Source of the DNA: Candidatus Bathyarchaeota archaeon | GTDB taxonomy: Archaea; Thermoproteota; Bathyarchaeia; TCS64 | DNA: 64,000 nt | Direction: 5' to 3' | Assembly (NCBI GenBank): GCA_018652685.1 | Contig: JABIBQ010000028.1 | Span: 62,001-126,000, forward strand | Shown: in pieces, positions 17,899 to 26,006 of the stretch | Numbering within the stretch: position 1 is the first letter of the stretch | Layout: each line of letters begins with the position of its first letter | Position numbers and translations under genes: made by a program | The notes under the pieces: generated by a model | Seen by the model: only the letters and a program-made list of their open reading frames with translations | Database searches by the model: none | Told to the model about the DNA's origin: nothing

Positions 17899-18555
17899 AT
17901 GTCAGGCAGACGGAACTCAGTACAGGAATCGGTCAGGGTCATAATCACGCAGAACCCCTACCTCTACAGGGGGCTCCGCATGCAGGTAATCAATTACAGC
18001 GCTGTTGCCCGCTACATCCAGGACCAGGTCAGAGAGATGTCCGGAAACGAGGTAGACCCTAATACCATAGTAACCGCCATCATGCGGTTCAGCAGGGAGG
18101 CAAGTAAACAGGAGCCAAGTCAGCAGCAGGGGGCCCTCGCCGGGTCAAGGTTCAACCTCGTGACCGATATTATCGATATCACGATACCCACGGGGACATC
18201 CAATCAAACTGCGGTTGTAGAGCAGCTGTCCAAGCTACAAAAGCGAGGTCTCAACATCAAGATACATCAGTACCAGGGCAGCGTCAAAGTGATAACCACC
18301 AGCGAGGCCATGAGCGAGTTCATGCAGGAGCTGTGGCAGTACCACCCCGTTATCAGAGAGGGGTACTCTGAGCTAAACGTGTCCCATGCTCAGGAAACCT
18401 CCATGTATGACAGGGTCGCTCTGTTGACCGACCTGTTGTTCAGGCACGGGGTTCACCTTGTAAACGCATTCTTCAGCCCTAGTGAGATAAGCCTCATAGT
18501 AAACGAGGAGGACGCCTCAAAGGCTTTCGAGGTATTGAGGAGCCAGAGCAGGTAG
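17899..18555 (+). CDS. ACT-like domain protein, possible regulator
   Basis: A 218-residue archaeal protein. The N-terminal 60 residues contain a helix-rich segment (NYSAVARYIQDQVRE) compatible with a winged-helix, and the rest contains two alternating strand-helix units (VTDIIDITIPTGT..., DRVALLTDLLFRHGVHLVNAF with SEISLIVNEEDASKAFEVL) with the look of tandem ACT domains similar to aspartokinase regulatory units. No catalytic domain is present. A ligand-responsive regulator is the best guess. Its promoter shares a motif with the divergent Hsp20 operon. Confidence 0.5.
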   Translation: MSGRRNSVQESVRVIITQNPYLYRGLRMQVINYSAVARYIQDQVREMSGNEVDPNTIVTAIMRFSREASKQEPSQQQGALAGSRFNLVTDIIDITIPTGTSNQTAVVEQLSKLQKRGLNIKIHQYQGSVKVITTSEAMSEFMQELWQYHPVIREGYSELNVSHAQETSMYDRVALLTDLLFRHGVHLVNAFFSPSEISLIVNEEDASKAFEVLRSQSR

Positions 18556-18599
18556 ATTCATACTCGACTTTTTAAGTTCACAGCCCACCGCTGTTTGGT

Positions 18600-19853
18600 A
18601 TGAGCGAGCGCTGGGAGAAACGACTACCATTCTATTATGGATGGGTGATCTTCGGAATCACTTTCTTCATCTACATGTTCATGTACGGCCTACGGTACAG
18701 CGTTGGTATATTCTTTGACCCCATTCGCAACGAGTTCGGATGGAGCAATGCCCAGACCGCCAGCGGGGTAACCATATTCTTCTGGGTCTACGCAGTCAGC
18801 GCCCCTCTTGTTGGTCAGTTGGCCAAAAAGATTGGTGTTAGGAAGACCGTGTTGATTGGAGGGCTTTTACTTGGGGGAGGGGGCATTCTCCTCTCTCAGA
18901 TCCAGACTCTCTGGCAACTATATCTAGCATGGGGGGTAATTGCGGCCATGGGTGCTGCTGCCTTGTACATAGTGCCCACTATGGTGCTGAGCAAGTTCTT
19001 TCACAAGAAGAGGGGCAGTGCCGTAGGTTGGAGCAGCGTGGGAGTGTCCGCTGGACAAGCATTGATCATCCCCCAGATAGCAAAGCTCATCCCGAGTTGG
19101 GGGTGGAGGCCCAGCATGCTTTTCTTGGGTACGCTGGTTATTTGCACTACCAGTTTGATTGGGTGCCTGTTCTTGAGGGAGGACCCCGAGGAGCTTGGGT
19201 TGTACCCCGATGGGGCGGACAATCCCCCGAATGTACTGCACGATGATGCGTTGTCCGAGGACTGGACGCCCAAGAAGGCATCATCTGATTGGACGTTCAG
19301 GATTATCGCAGTTAGCTACTTTTTCAGCACAGGGGGTATCATTAGCATGCTGACCTTCGTGGTTCCCCACATGATCAACATCGGCATCTCCCCGATTGAT
19401 GCCAGCGGGGCTTTCGGTGTTATTGGTGTCATGAGCGCCGTGGGGAGCATCATTTTCGGGTTTTTCAGTGACAGGTTTGGTAGGAAGAGGACGATTGTGG
19501 TTACGACGGGTTTGATTGCTCTGGCTTTCGGGGTCTCGACTCTGATCCCGGCCAACCTGACAATGCTTTATGCCTGGGCGATTCTTTACGGGCTGAGTTA
19601 TGGTGGTGCCCCTGAGCAGTACGCGGCGATTGTGACTGATTATTTCGGTACCACTCATAACACGACCCTGTTCGGTTTGGTCACGTTGGCAGGTGGTATT
19701 GGAGGTGGTTTGTTCCCTCTAATCGGCGGATGGGTCGTGGACCAGACAGGGGACTATTACCTAACTCTTCTTGTTCTCGGAGCAGGGATGGCGATGGCCT
19801 CGTTGCTTGCCTCGTCTCTGAAGGACCCCAATGGGGCTACTCTAGCTCCCTGA
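18600..19853 (+). CDS. MFS transporter, OFA/monocarboxylate-type
   Basis: A 417-residue protein with 12 predicted membrane helices in two halves. The RFYYGW-like start (RLPFYYGWVIFGITFF), the first loop VGQLAKKIGVRKTV and its second-half repeat FGFFSDRFGRKRTIVV are major facilitator signatures. The N-terminus most resembles the oxalate/formate antiporter and monocarboxylate branch, so a small organic acid is a likely substrate. Its 3' end overlaps the convergent nitrilase gene by 17 bases. Confidence 0.82.
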   Translation: MSERWEKRLPFYYGWVIFGITFFIYMFMYGLRYSVGIFFDPIRNEFGWSNAQTASGVTIFFWVYAVSAPLVGQLAKKIGVRKTVLIGGLLLGGGGILLSQIQTLWQLYLAWGVIAAMGAAALYIVPTMVLSKFFHKKRGSAVGWSSVGVSAGQALIIPQIAKLIPSWGWRPSMLFLGTLVICTTSLIGCLFLREDPEELGLYPDGADNPPNVLHDDALSEDWTPKKASSDWTFRIIAVSYFFSTGGIISMLTFVVPHMINIGISPIDASGAFGVIGVMSAVGSIIFGFFSDRFGRKRTIVVTTGLIALAFGVSTLIPANLTMLYAWAILYGLSYGGAPEQYAAIVTDYFGTTHNTTLFGLVTLAGGIGGGLFPLIGGWVVDQTGDYYLTLLVLGAGMAMASLLASSLKDPNGATLAP

Positions 19854-20889
19854 GCATCTTCTCCAGTTTGTCAGCGTCAACTCCGTATCTTATCGCCACC
19901 TCACGGATCTTGCTGTACGGTATCTCAGGTGCCGTGAACGGCCTGTTCGGCTCTCCCCTGATGTCCAGGCGTAACACGTCCCATCTAGCATAGTGCCCCA
20001 GTGCATCGATGTACGCCTTGGTGTGGCGCCTGTCATCCTGGTCAAGCTCCGCGTAGAGGATTGTCTCCTTGTCGAACACGGGCTCCACGATGTAAACCCC
20101 TGCAGGGTTGATGATACTGGATCCTCCTGACGCGATGTTAAAGTCCTGCGTGTCCTCTGGCATCATGTCATCGGGGATGTACTGGCAAGCAGAGAGCACG
20201 AAGTTTTGTGTTTCGATAGCATATTCCTTGCTGGCGTACTCGATGTCACAGAGGTGGTGGTTGTCTCCCACCCTGAACCTGCGCTTCTTACCGGGGTGCC
20301 GGTCCATGACCCAGTAACCGTCCCACAGGGCACAGTGTATCTCCTCGCCCATGTATGACATTGCCGCCTTTAAGAGTGTCATGTGATGCTCGTAGCAGAT
20401 GAGGCCACCAACTGTCCCGATATCCGTGTCGAAGACGATGATGTCCTCGCGTCCACCGGTTCCCCAGACAGTTCTCTCGCCGTGGGTGGGCATGAGCTTC
20501 CTGTGCCTCCCCAGGAGTGATCCGTCTTTCCCGATGAACACGATGCTGTTGTAGAGTGTGTTGCTTCCCTTGATGTCGCTGAGCTCCGTTGCCCCGATCA
20601 CCGATATTATCTCGGAGCTCCTGCAGGCGTCGCCGAGGACCTCAGTCTCTGGTCCTGGGATACTGATGGCGTTCTTCATGTACTCCACCTGGTTGTCGCT
20701 CCACTTGCTGATGGGGTTGGTGCCCCTCCAGTACGGGTAGCCTGGGATGTGGGTCTCGCTGAATACGATGAGCTCAGCCCCTTTCCTGCCTGCCTCCTCG
20801 ATGGCCTTGCAGGTCACGTCCACCGTAGCCTCTTTGTCCATGAAGACGGGACTGATCTGGGCCACCGCCACCTTGACCTTGTCACGCAT
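19837..20889 (-). CDS. nitrilase (carbon-nitrogen hydrolase family)
   Basis: A 350-residue enzyme with the Glu-Lys-Cys triad of the family: glutamate in VFSETHIPGYPYW, lysine in RHRKLMPTHGERTVW, and nucleophile cysteine in GGLICYEHHMTL. Length and the GYPYW block fit true aliphatic nitrilases or cyanide hydratases rather than amidases. The usual CWEN after the nucleophile is CYEH here. It would turn nitriles into acids and ammonia in the cytoplasm. It lies among transporters and amino-acid hydrolases. Confidence 0.82.
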   Translation of the reverse strand: MRDKVKVAVAQISPVFMDKEATVDVTCKAIEEAGRKGAELIVFSETHIPGYPYWRGTNPISKWSDNQVEYMKNAISIPGPETEVLGDACRSSEIISVIGATELSDIKGSNTLYNSIVFIGKDGSLLGRHRKLMPTHGERTVWGTGGREDIIVFDTDIGTVGGLICYEHHMTLLKAAMSYMGEEIHCALWDGYWVMDRHPGKKRRFRVGDNHHLCDIEYASKEYAIETQNFVLSACQYIPDDMMPEDTQDFNIASGGSSIINPAGVYIVEPVFDKETILYAELDQDDRRHTKAYIDALGHYARWDVLRLDIRGEPNRPFTAPEIPYSKIREVAIRYGVDADKLEKMLRELE

Positions 20890-20941
20890 AACTGATCAAT
20901 CGATCATTGGGCACCGCGTATTTAGAGTTAAGGAGGATAGC

Positions 20942-21829
20942 ATGTTTTTTCCGTGGATGCGTGGAATGTTATTCATGTATGGGGAGTTCCTCGCCCTGGT
21001 CGCGTCTTTCTGCACCGCGTTGAGTAGCGTGATGGCGACTAAGGGGATGCGGGACACTGATGCTGATACCGCGAACCTTGTACTAACGGGCTCACAGACT
21101 TTGGTGCTGACCCTCCTGCTTGCTAGGGGGCTGCCTGAGCTGGATCTGATGGGTTTGTTCTTGTTCGCCATTGCTGGAATCTTTGCCTCGTTTATTGGAC
21201 GTTTGTTCACGTTAAGGTCTTACAAGGAGATCGGGGTTTCAACAAGCAGCGCAATCGTTGGAACGAGCCCACTTGTGGTGACCATCTTGGCTATTTTATT
21301 CCTCGGTGAGCCTCTGGTGCTTCCCGTTATCGTCGGTGCATTGCTTGTGGTCGGCGGGATTGTTCTGATCAACATGAAAGGGGGGCGGCTCTCGCTTGAA
21401 CTAGGCGCCATCTACCTACCTATTGGGGCTTCGGTGCTGTTCGCTGTGTCAAACATCCTTAGAAAGATGGGGACAAACCTGTTACCTGACTCGGTTCTTG
21501 GGGCACAGTTCAGCACATTAGCGGGGCTGGTGGCCTTCGTGGCATACCTGGGCGTAACTAATCGGTTAAAGAAGATAGACGTAAACAGAGACAACGCTCC
21601 GTGGCTCGTTGGTTCAGGGGTTGTAAACGCCGTGGCGTGGATCGCCCTCACGTTATCTATAAGCCTAGGCAGGGTATCGGTGATGACTGCGATTGTCTAC
21701 AGCTACCCGTTGTTTAGCGTGATTCTCGCTAGGCTGATCCTCAAGGACTCTGAGAAACTTACTAGGTACACGGTGGTTGGATGTGTGCTCATTGTCATGG
21801 GAGTAGTAATTGTCAGCCTGATCGGTTGA
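20942..21829 (+). CDS. EamA/DMT-superfamily transporter
   Basis: 295 residues with ten hydrophobic helices in two EamA repeats; the first half ends LVVGGIVLINMKGGRLS and the second ends VLIVMGVVIVSLIG, the usual ends of each repeat. I chose ATG 20942 because AGGAGG lies five bases upstream; the open frame extends back into the divergent nitrilase gene but that part is not membrane protein. Substrates of this superfamily are metabolites such as amino acids; none is indicated here. Confidence 0.8.
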   Translation: MFFPWMRGMLFMYGEFLALVASFCTALSSVMATKGMRDTDADTANLVLTGSQTLVLTLLLARGLPELDLMGLFLFAIAGIFASFIGRLFTLRSYKEIGVSTSSAIVGTSPLVVTILAILFLGEPLVLPVIVGALLVVGGIVLINMKGGRLSLELGAIYLPIGASVLFAVSNILRKMGTNLLPDSVLGAQFSTLAGLVAFVAYLGVTNRLKKIDVNRDNAPWLVGSGVVNAVAWIALTLSISLGRVSVMTAIVYSYPLFSVILARLILKDSEKLTRYTVVGCVLIVMGVVIVSLIG

Positions 21830-21847
21830 TCGTTTATTGGTATATCT

Positions 21848-22741
21848 CTAGGAGGTCTCGATCCCTGTTTCTATTTTCCCATCTTTGATTGACGCCCACA
21901 CCATCCGCTTGGTGGTGAAGGCGTGTCCGATATTCCCGTCGGGGTCTAACGCGATCAGTCCTCCTTGTCCGTTGACTCTCACCTTCATGTAGCCCAGTGC
22001 CTTCTCGGAAGCCTCCTGGACGGGCATTCCCATATTCATGTATGTCAGCACGAGCTTCGCGAGGTTCACCTTCATGATTGACTCCCCGTGACCCGTTGTT
22101 GAGACACCGCCGACCTTGTTATCAGCGTAGCCGCCGCTGCCGATGAGGGGAACGTCCCCGATCCTGCCAACCCGTTTACCTGTTACCCCGCCTGTACTCG
22201 TGGCGGTTGCGATGTTTCCATCGCTGTCAAGGGCAACCGCTCCTACGGTGTCATGGCCAAATGAGTCACCGAACACTGCTTTCTCGGACCACTCCTCGAA
22301 CTCCCGCACCGCCTCTCCAGTAACCAGCTTCTCCTGTGTAATCCTCTCTAACCCGAACTCGTCGGCTATCCTGCTGGCTCCTTCCCCGATCATCATCACG
22401 TGGGGCGTTTCCTCCATGACCTTGCGTGCCAGTCTGATGGGGTACCTGACATCCTTCAAGCCCGCCACCGCCCCTGCATCGAGTTTTGCTCCGTCCATGA
22501 TGAGGGAGTCCATCTCGATTGTCCTGTCTTCCGTGAGCCCCGAGCCTATGCCTGCGTCAAAGCTAGGGTCGTCCTCAAGCACGTTGACCGCTGCTACAAC
22601 GGCGTCAAGGGCCGAGCCGCCTGCCTCAAGAACTATCCATCCAGCCTTGACCGATTCCTCTACTCCATTCAAGTTGGCTTCCACGAGGCGGTCAGGGATG
22701 CCCCATGCACCCCCATGCACGATGATAACGGGTTTAACCAT
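21848..22741 (-). CDS. isoaspartyl peptidase/L-asparaginase (Ntn hydrolase)
   Basis: A 297-residue plant-type asparaginase precursor. The start KPVIIVHGGAWGIPD and the autocleavage site before threonine in GHDTVGAVALDSDGN are diagnostic; cleavage there would yield alpha and beta subunits with Thr as nucleophile. Residues of the substrate pocket follow in ATSTGGVTGKRVGRIGD and STTGHGESIMK. It removes beta-aspartyl residues or hydrolyses asparagine in the cytoplasm. Convergent with the DMT transporter. Confidence 0.9.
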   Translation of the reverse strand: MVKPVIIVHGGAWGIPDRLVEANLNGVEESVKAGWIVLEAGGSALDAVVAAVNVLEDDPSFDAGIGSGLTEDRTIEMDSLIMDGAKLDAGAVAGLKDVRYPIRLARKVMEETPHVMMIGEGASRIADEFGLERITQEKLVTGEAVREFEEWSEKAVFGDSFGHDTVGAVALDSDGNIATATSTGGVTGKRVGRIGDVPLIGSGGYADNKVGGVSTTGHGESIMKVNLAKLVLTYMNMGMPVQEASEKALGYMKVRVNGQGGLIALDPDGNIGHAFTTKRMVWASIKDGKIETGIETS

Positions 22742-22852
22742 ACCAAATGGGACACTGGACCCGATATAAAACTGGGTACCATCCAGGGTTAACTGTCGAT
22801 ATCTTTTCCTGTGAATAAATCATTGTTTTATTCTCCCCTTTCCTAGCTTACA

Positions 22853-23380
22853 GTGACTGCCTTGTGCTGGTACGGACCTCATAGATACCTAAACGAGTTC
22901 ATCCGCGAGAACTTGTGTGGTAGGATTATGGAGATTGGAGTTTACAACGGGGAGAACGCCGTCGGTATGGTACGGGCAGCGAAAAAGGGACGGCCAGCCT
23001 CCGAGGTGGAGTACCACGGTTTCGATTTCTTCTCCAGTTACAGCACCGAGCGGATCGGGGGAAAACTGGATGAGACTGGTTGCAGGCACGCGCTCTTTGA
23101 GGGGAATACCTTGGACACAGTACCAGAGGCGGCTAGGATCTTGCAACCCATGGACATTATATTCATCGACGGAGGCAAGTCCTTCAGCGAGGCTTGGAGT
23201 GACTGGGAGGGGGCAGCGAAACTCATGCATGACGGCACAGGCGTCTTTATCCACAACGTGGATTTTGCAGGCGTAGAGAAAATGGTTCGCAGTATCCCTA
23301 GAGATATTTACGACGTAGAGATGTTCAACCCACGGTTCGAGGGTAAAGTTGCCCTGATTAGAAAAAAGCCATCCAGTTAA
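22853..23380 (+). CDS. class I SAM-dependent methyltransferase (Methyltransf_24-like)
   Basis: A 175-residue protein with a SAM site in GRIMEIGVYNGENAVGMV, acidic end of strand 2 in YHGFDFFSS, and a motif IIFIDGGKSFSEAWSDW corresponding to the FIDGxHxYExxxxD motif of the Methyltransf_24 family, with lysine where histidine is usual. Substrates range from small molecules to sugars; none can be assigned. The start is GTG 22853. Confidence 0.65.
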   Translation: MTALCWYGPHRYLNEFIRENLCGRIMEIGVYNGENAVGMVRAAKKGRPASEVEYHGFDFFSSYSTERIGGKLDETGCRHALFEGNTLDTVPEAARILQPMDIIFIDGGKSFSEAWSDWEGAAKLMHDGTGVFIHNVDFAGVEKMVRSIPRDIYDVEMFNPRFEGKVALIRKKPSS

Positions 23381-23451
23381 TGAGGGAAAAAACCGACTCC
23401 ATCTACTAAGACGGCCTTCTCATACTTTACGCTTCGATTAACGTCAGCTTG

Positions 23452-23598
23452 CTAATCTGTCTCGACCATGTTCTGCGCTACTTGCATCGTGTCCAAGTGG
23501 ACATTCGATGTTTTGGCTTCACGATCCCACTTCCTGAATGGCTCGCATGATTCGCATAGCGGGAAAAAATGTCCAACTTTATGGCAAACATAGACCAT
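23452..23598 (-). CDS. possible small zinc-binding peptide
   Basis: A 48-codon frame with ATG at 23598 lying in an otherwise empty gap of about 320 bases. The protein begins MVYVCHKVGHFFPLCESC, with C-x4-H and C-x2-C spaced like a small zinc knuckle, followed by a polar helix ending VAQNMVETD. I see no strong ribosome-binding site; a weak GTAGATAAGC box lies about 35 bases upstream. It could be a real micro-protein or the remnant of a larger zinc-ribbon gene. The rest of 23381-23699 shows nothing else. Confidence 0.35.
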   Translation of the reverse strand: MVYVCHKVGHFFPLCESCEPFRKWDREAKTSNVHLDTMQVAQNMVETD

Positions 23599-23699
23599 TT
23601 TGCATCTTCAAAACGAGTTTCGGTGCATTGCTTATCTACCTATGTGTCTGGTTTTTTTCACACCCCGTTAGGAGAAGAGGAATATGACCTGAAAGAAGA

Positions 23700-23777
23700 T
23701 GGTGGGCCGGGTCGGATTCGAACCAACGACTACCGCGATGTGAACGCGGTGTCCTAGCCAGACTAGACCACCGGCCC
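23700..23777 (-). tRNA. tRNA-Val (anticodon CAC)
   Basis: The acceptor stem GGGCCGG/CCGGCCC pairs fully, the T loop is GGTTCGAATCC, and the anticodon stem CCGCG/CGCGG encloses the loop TTCACAT with CAC at its centre. Discriminator A is followed by encoded CCA (23700-23702). There is no intron. Confidence 0.95.
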
Positions 23778-23880
23778 ATCCTGCACCTGATATTCAGGCA
23801 AACTAAATAAATCCTTTCCGCTGTTCAAGGTTCTTCCACTTTTGTAAAAAGGGGAAAGAAAACTGCACATTTAAGCAGGA

Positions 23881-23921
23881 ATTATATACCAGATTGACCA
23901 AATGTAATGACATTCGGTGAA
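23881..23921 (+). promoter_or_regulatory. promoter and dyad operator of the Lrp-family gene
   Basis: The TATA box ATTATATACC (23881-23890) predicts a transcription start near 23910. Over that start lies an interrupted dyad: TTGACCAAATGT (23894-23905) and ACATTCGGTGAA (23910-23921), 12-base arms with two mismatches around AATG. This is the place and shape expected for autorepression by an Lrp-type dimer. Confidence 0.55.
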
Positions 23922-23926
23922 TAAAC

Positions 23927-24373
23927 ATGATTGATCAGGTTGATCGCGCAATACTGGAGGAGTACATCAAGGACAGCAGGCAGAGCTTCAGGGAGGTAGC
24001 TAGGAAGACCGACGTTAGCCCGGGCACGGTGGCGGCAAGGGTCTCCAAGATGGAGGAAAAGGGCATCATCAAGAGGTACACTATCCAAGTTGACCACGAG
24101 AAGCTGGGGTACGACCTGACGGTCCTCATAAACGTGAACGTTAGCGGGGCACCTGATTTCTTCGAGGAGAACAACGCGCTTACCGCGCTAGTGGAGCCCA
24201 ATGCCATATACAACACCACCGGCGACAATGATATCATGATCATCGCCAAGTTCAAGAACCGAGAGGAGCTGAGCAACTTCACAAAGAACCTGTTGCGGAT
24301 GGAGACCGTCCAGGGCACCAAGACCCAGCTGGTTCTGAAGACCCTAATCGAGGACTTTGACAAGCTCAGGTAA
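23927..24373 (+). CDS. Lrp/AsnC family transcriptional regulator
   Basis: A 148-residue protein. The N-terminal helix-turn-helix reads VDRAILEEYIKDSRQSFREV then TPGTVAARV-like (here SPGTVAARVSKMEEKGIIKRY), and residues about 65-145 form the RAM/Lrp effector domain with the G-D-x-D turn in NTTGDNDIMIIAKF. It would sense an amino acid and control metabolism genes. A dyad at its own promoter suggests autoregulation. Neighbouring branched-chain aminotransferase and peptidase genes are possible targets. Confidence 0.9.
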   Translation: MIDQVDRAILEEYIKDSRQSFREVARKTDVSPGTVAARVSKMEEKGIIKRYTIQVDHEKLGYDLTVLINVNVSGAPDFFEENNALTALVEPNAIYNTTGDNDIMIIAKFKNREELSNFTKNLLRMETVQGTKTQLVLKTLIEDFDKLR

Positions 24374-24376
24374 TGC

Positions 24377-24646
24377 CTATTCCGGGTCGATGGGCACCAT
24401 CTCCATTATTACCTGACCATTTGGGTCGGGGCACTCCACTAGCCACGTTCCCTCCATCCAGTCACCCGGCTCGTCCAGCTTGCGCTGTTTTGCCGGTATC
24501 AAGGGCAGTATGGAGTTCAACGCCCAGAAACAGAAATGCCTCTCCGGGATTGATATTCTGCCTCCGCGGACGATGAAGAAATCGCCCTCCTGGATGGTGT
24601 CGCAGTAGCCCTTGATCTCCTTGACAATGACCTTCAGGTCCTGCAT
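24377..24646 (-). CDS. TIGR04076 family protein
   Basis: An 89-residue protein of the TIGR04076 family, recognised by the lysine-valine start (LKVIVKEIKGYCDTIQEGD), the HFCFWALNSILPLI block and the final ECPDPNGQVIMEMV. The function of the family is unknown; it is found in many anaerobes. It has a clear AAGGAGAT about nine bases before ATG 24646 and an upstream leader with two hairpins. It is convergent with the Lrp gene, four bases apart. Confidence 0.75.
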   Translation of the reverse strand: MQDLKVIVKEIKGYCDTIQEGDFFIVRGGRISIPERHFCFWALNSILPLIPAKQRKLDEPGDWMEGTWLVECPDPNGQVIMEMVPIDPE

Positions 24647-24670
24647 CTCAGATCTCCTTTTTTCGTTGTT

Positions 24671-24713
24671 TGAGGATTCTCCTCAGAAAATCTTGTTCCC
24701 ACTAGGCGTGGGA
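24671..24713 (-). promoter_or_regulatory. two-hairpin leader upstream of the TIGR04076 gene
   Basis: Two perfect short dyads lie 25-67 bases before the start codon: TGAGGA-TTC-TCCTCA (24671-24685) and TCCCAC-TAGGC-GTGGGA (24697-24713). A weak TATA-like AGTTTTATCC (minus strand, near 24774-24784) would start a transcript of about 110 bases that carries both hairpins. The rest of the gap 24714-25038 holds the isolated TATA-like block listed next and no gene I can support. Confidence 0.4.
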
Positions 24714-24875
24714 GTAATTCCAGTCCAAGTGATACACGCTCATGTCACTTCGCTTATCTGGGAAAGTGGAGGTGGATAAAACTGTTGTAACCAGAAAACG
24801 GGTCATCTGAGCTGGGGCGTGGGTTTCATCTTCCCCCTACCAAATTCATGGTGCCTGTAGGATTTTACTTGATGA

Positions 24876-24891
24876 CATTTTTATAAATTTG
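24876..24891. promoter_or_regulatory. isolated strong TATA-like block without an obvious gene
   Basis: CATTTTTATAAATTTG reads as a good archaeal TATA box on either strand. On the plus strand the only frame after it is 20 codons from ATG 24925; on the minus strand only a 7-codon frame begins at the right distance. An untranslated RNA is possible. I see no recognisable RNA family. Confidence 0.3.
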
Positions 24892-25038
24892 GAATGGGAA
24901 GTGCTTAGCACGGGCGTCCTGTGAATGGTTACCCTATATATCGCGAATAAAAAAATCGGGTTTCTTATATCAAGTAACCTGACATAAGAGAAAAACGTTC
25001 TCGTCACCGGTATTATCTCGAAAAAAGTAACGAGGGTT

Positions 25039-25968
25039 TTAAACTGGTGTCAGCCAGTGCTTGTACTTTTTGACGTTCCCGGCAAGTATCTCGGCGTAGT
25101 ATTCGCCGATCTTCTTGGTGATGGGCCCCGGGTACCCCTTGCCCATCTTGATGTCGTCGATACTGGTTATGGGTGTACATTCTCCGCCGGTCCCGCAGAG
25201 GAACGCCTCGTCGCTGGCGTACAGCTCCACCCTCGTATAGTCCTTGACCTCGACCGGGTGCCCCAGGTCTGGGATGAACTCGATGAAGCAGCCGCGGGTG
25301 ACTGATTCAAGAATGGATGCGGTGACCGGTGACGTGATGACCTTGCCGTCCCGTACAACCATCAGGCACGCCAGCGTCCCCTCCGAGACAAAGCCCCTGT
25401 TGTCAAGGAAGATCGCGTTATCGTACCCGCACCTCTTCGCCTCCCTGATGGCGTGCATGTTGTTCTGGTAGTTGGCCCAGCTCTTTGCCTGGGTTGGGAG
25501 GGCGTCGCTGCTTATCCTCCGCCAGCTGCTCACCATGAACCTACGCTCCTCCCCGAACTTTTTGTTACCCTTACCCAGCAAGGTCTCAAAGGGCCAGACG
25601 GGCACCACGACGTGACTGTCGTCGGAGCCCCATGCTTTCTTCGGCCATATCCTCGGTTGGGTATACGTGTTCGTGTTGTAATCGTTTCTTATGATGCAGG
25701 CCCGTACCGCTTCAAGCAGTTCGTCCTTGCTGTACGGCATGGCCAGGCCGTTGACATCGGCGCTTCTCCACAGTCTGTCTATGTGTTGCGTCCAGCCGAA
25801 GATATTTAGGTCCCCGCTTCCGTTCACGTCGCCCTCGACGTATGCCTTTATGCCCTCGAATATACCGAGGTGTATCGCCTCCATAGGGGAGACCAGGGCG
25901 TCCTTTGTCTCCATTACGCTGCCGTTCATCCAGCAGTACCTTGATCCTCCAAAACCAGCTGCGCTCAT
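25039..25968 (-). CDS. ilvE: branched-chain amino acid aminotransferase (class IV)
   Basis: A 309-residue fold-type IV PLP enzyme. The lysine that binds the cofactor is in LPTQAKSWANYQNNMHAI; the conserved glutamate lies in FLDNRGFVSEGTLACLM; the early block MEAIHLGIFEGIKAYV replaces the usual S-x-x-HYG-GVFEG segment. It interconverts leucine, isoleucine and valine with their 2-oxo acids. It stands 38 bases from the dipeptidase gene on the same strand, suggesting a peptide-to-amino-acid catabolic unit. Confidence 0.87.
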   Translation of the reverse strand: MSAAGFGGSRYCWMNGSVMETKDALVSPMEAIHLGIFEGIKAYVEGDVNGSGDLNIFGWTQHIDRLWRSADVNGLAMPYSKDELLEAVRACIIRNDYNTNTYTQPRIWPKKAWGSDDSHVVVPVWPFETLLGKGNKKFGEERRFMVSSWRRISSDALPTQAKSWANYQNNMHAIREAKRCGYDNAIFLDNRGFVSEGTLACLMVVRDGKVITSPVTASILESVTRGCFIEFIPDLGHPVEVKDYTRVELYASDEAFLCGTGGECTPITSIDDIKMGKGYPGPITKKIGEYYAEILAGNVKKYKHWLTPV

Positions 25969-26006
25969 GGAAAATAGGTTGGGTTAAGGGTTAATGAAAG
26001 TAGTGG

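Noticed and set aside
20747-20941. N-terminal extension of the DMT transporter frame
   Set aside because: It lies inside the nitrilase gene on the other strand, and an AGGAGG five bases before ATG 20942 marks the true start.
23569-23757. A 62-residue plus-strand frame
   Set aside because: Its 3' half runs through the tRNA-Val gene, and the product matches nothing.
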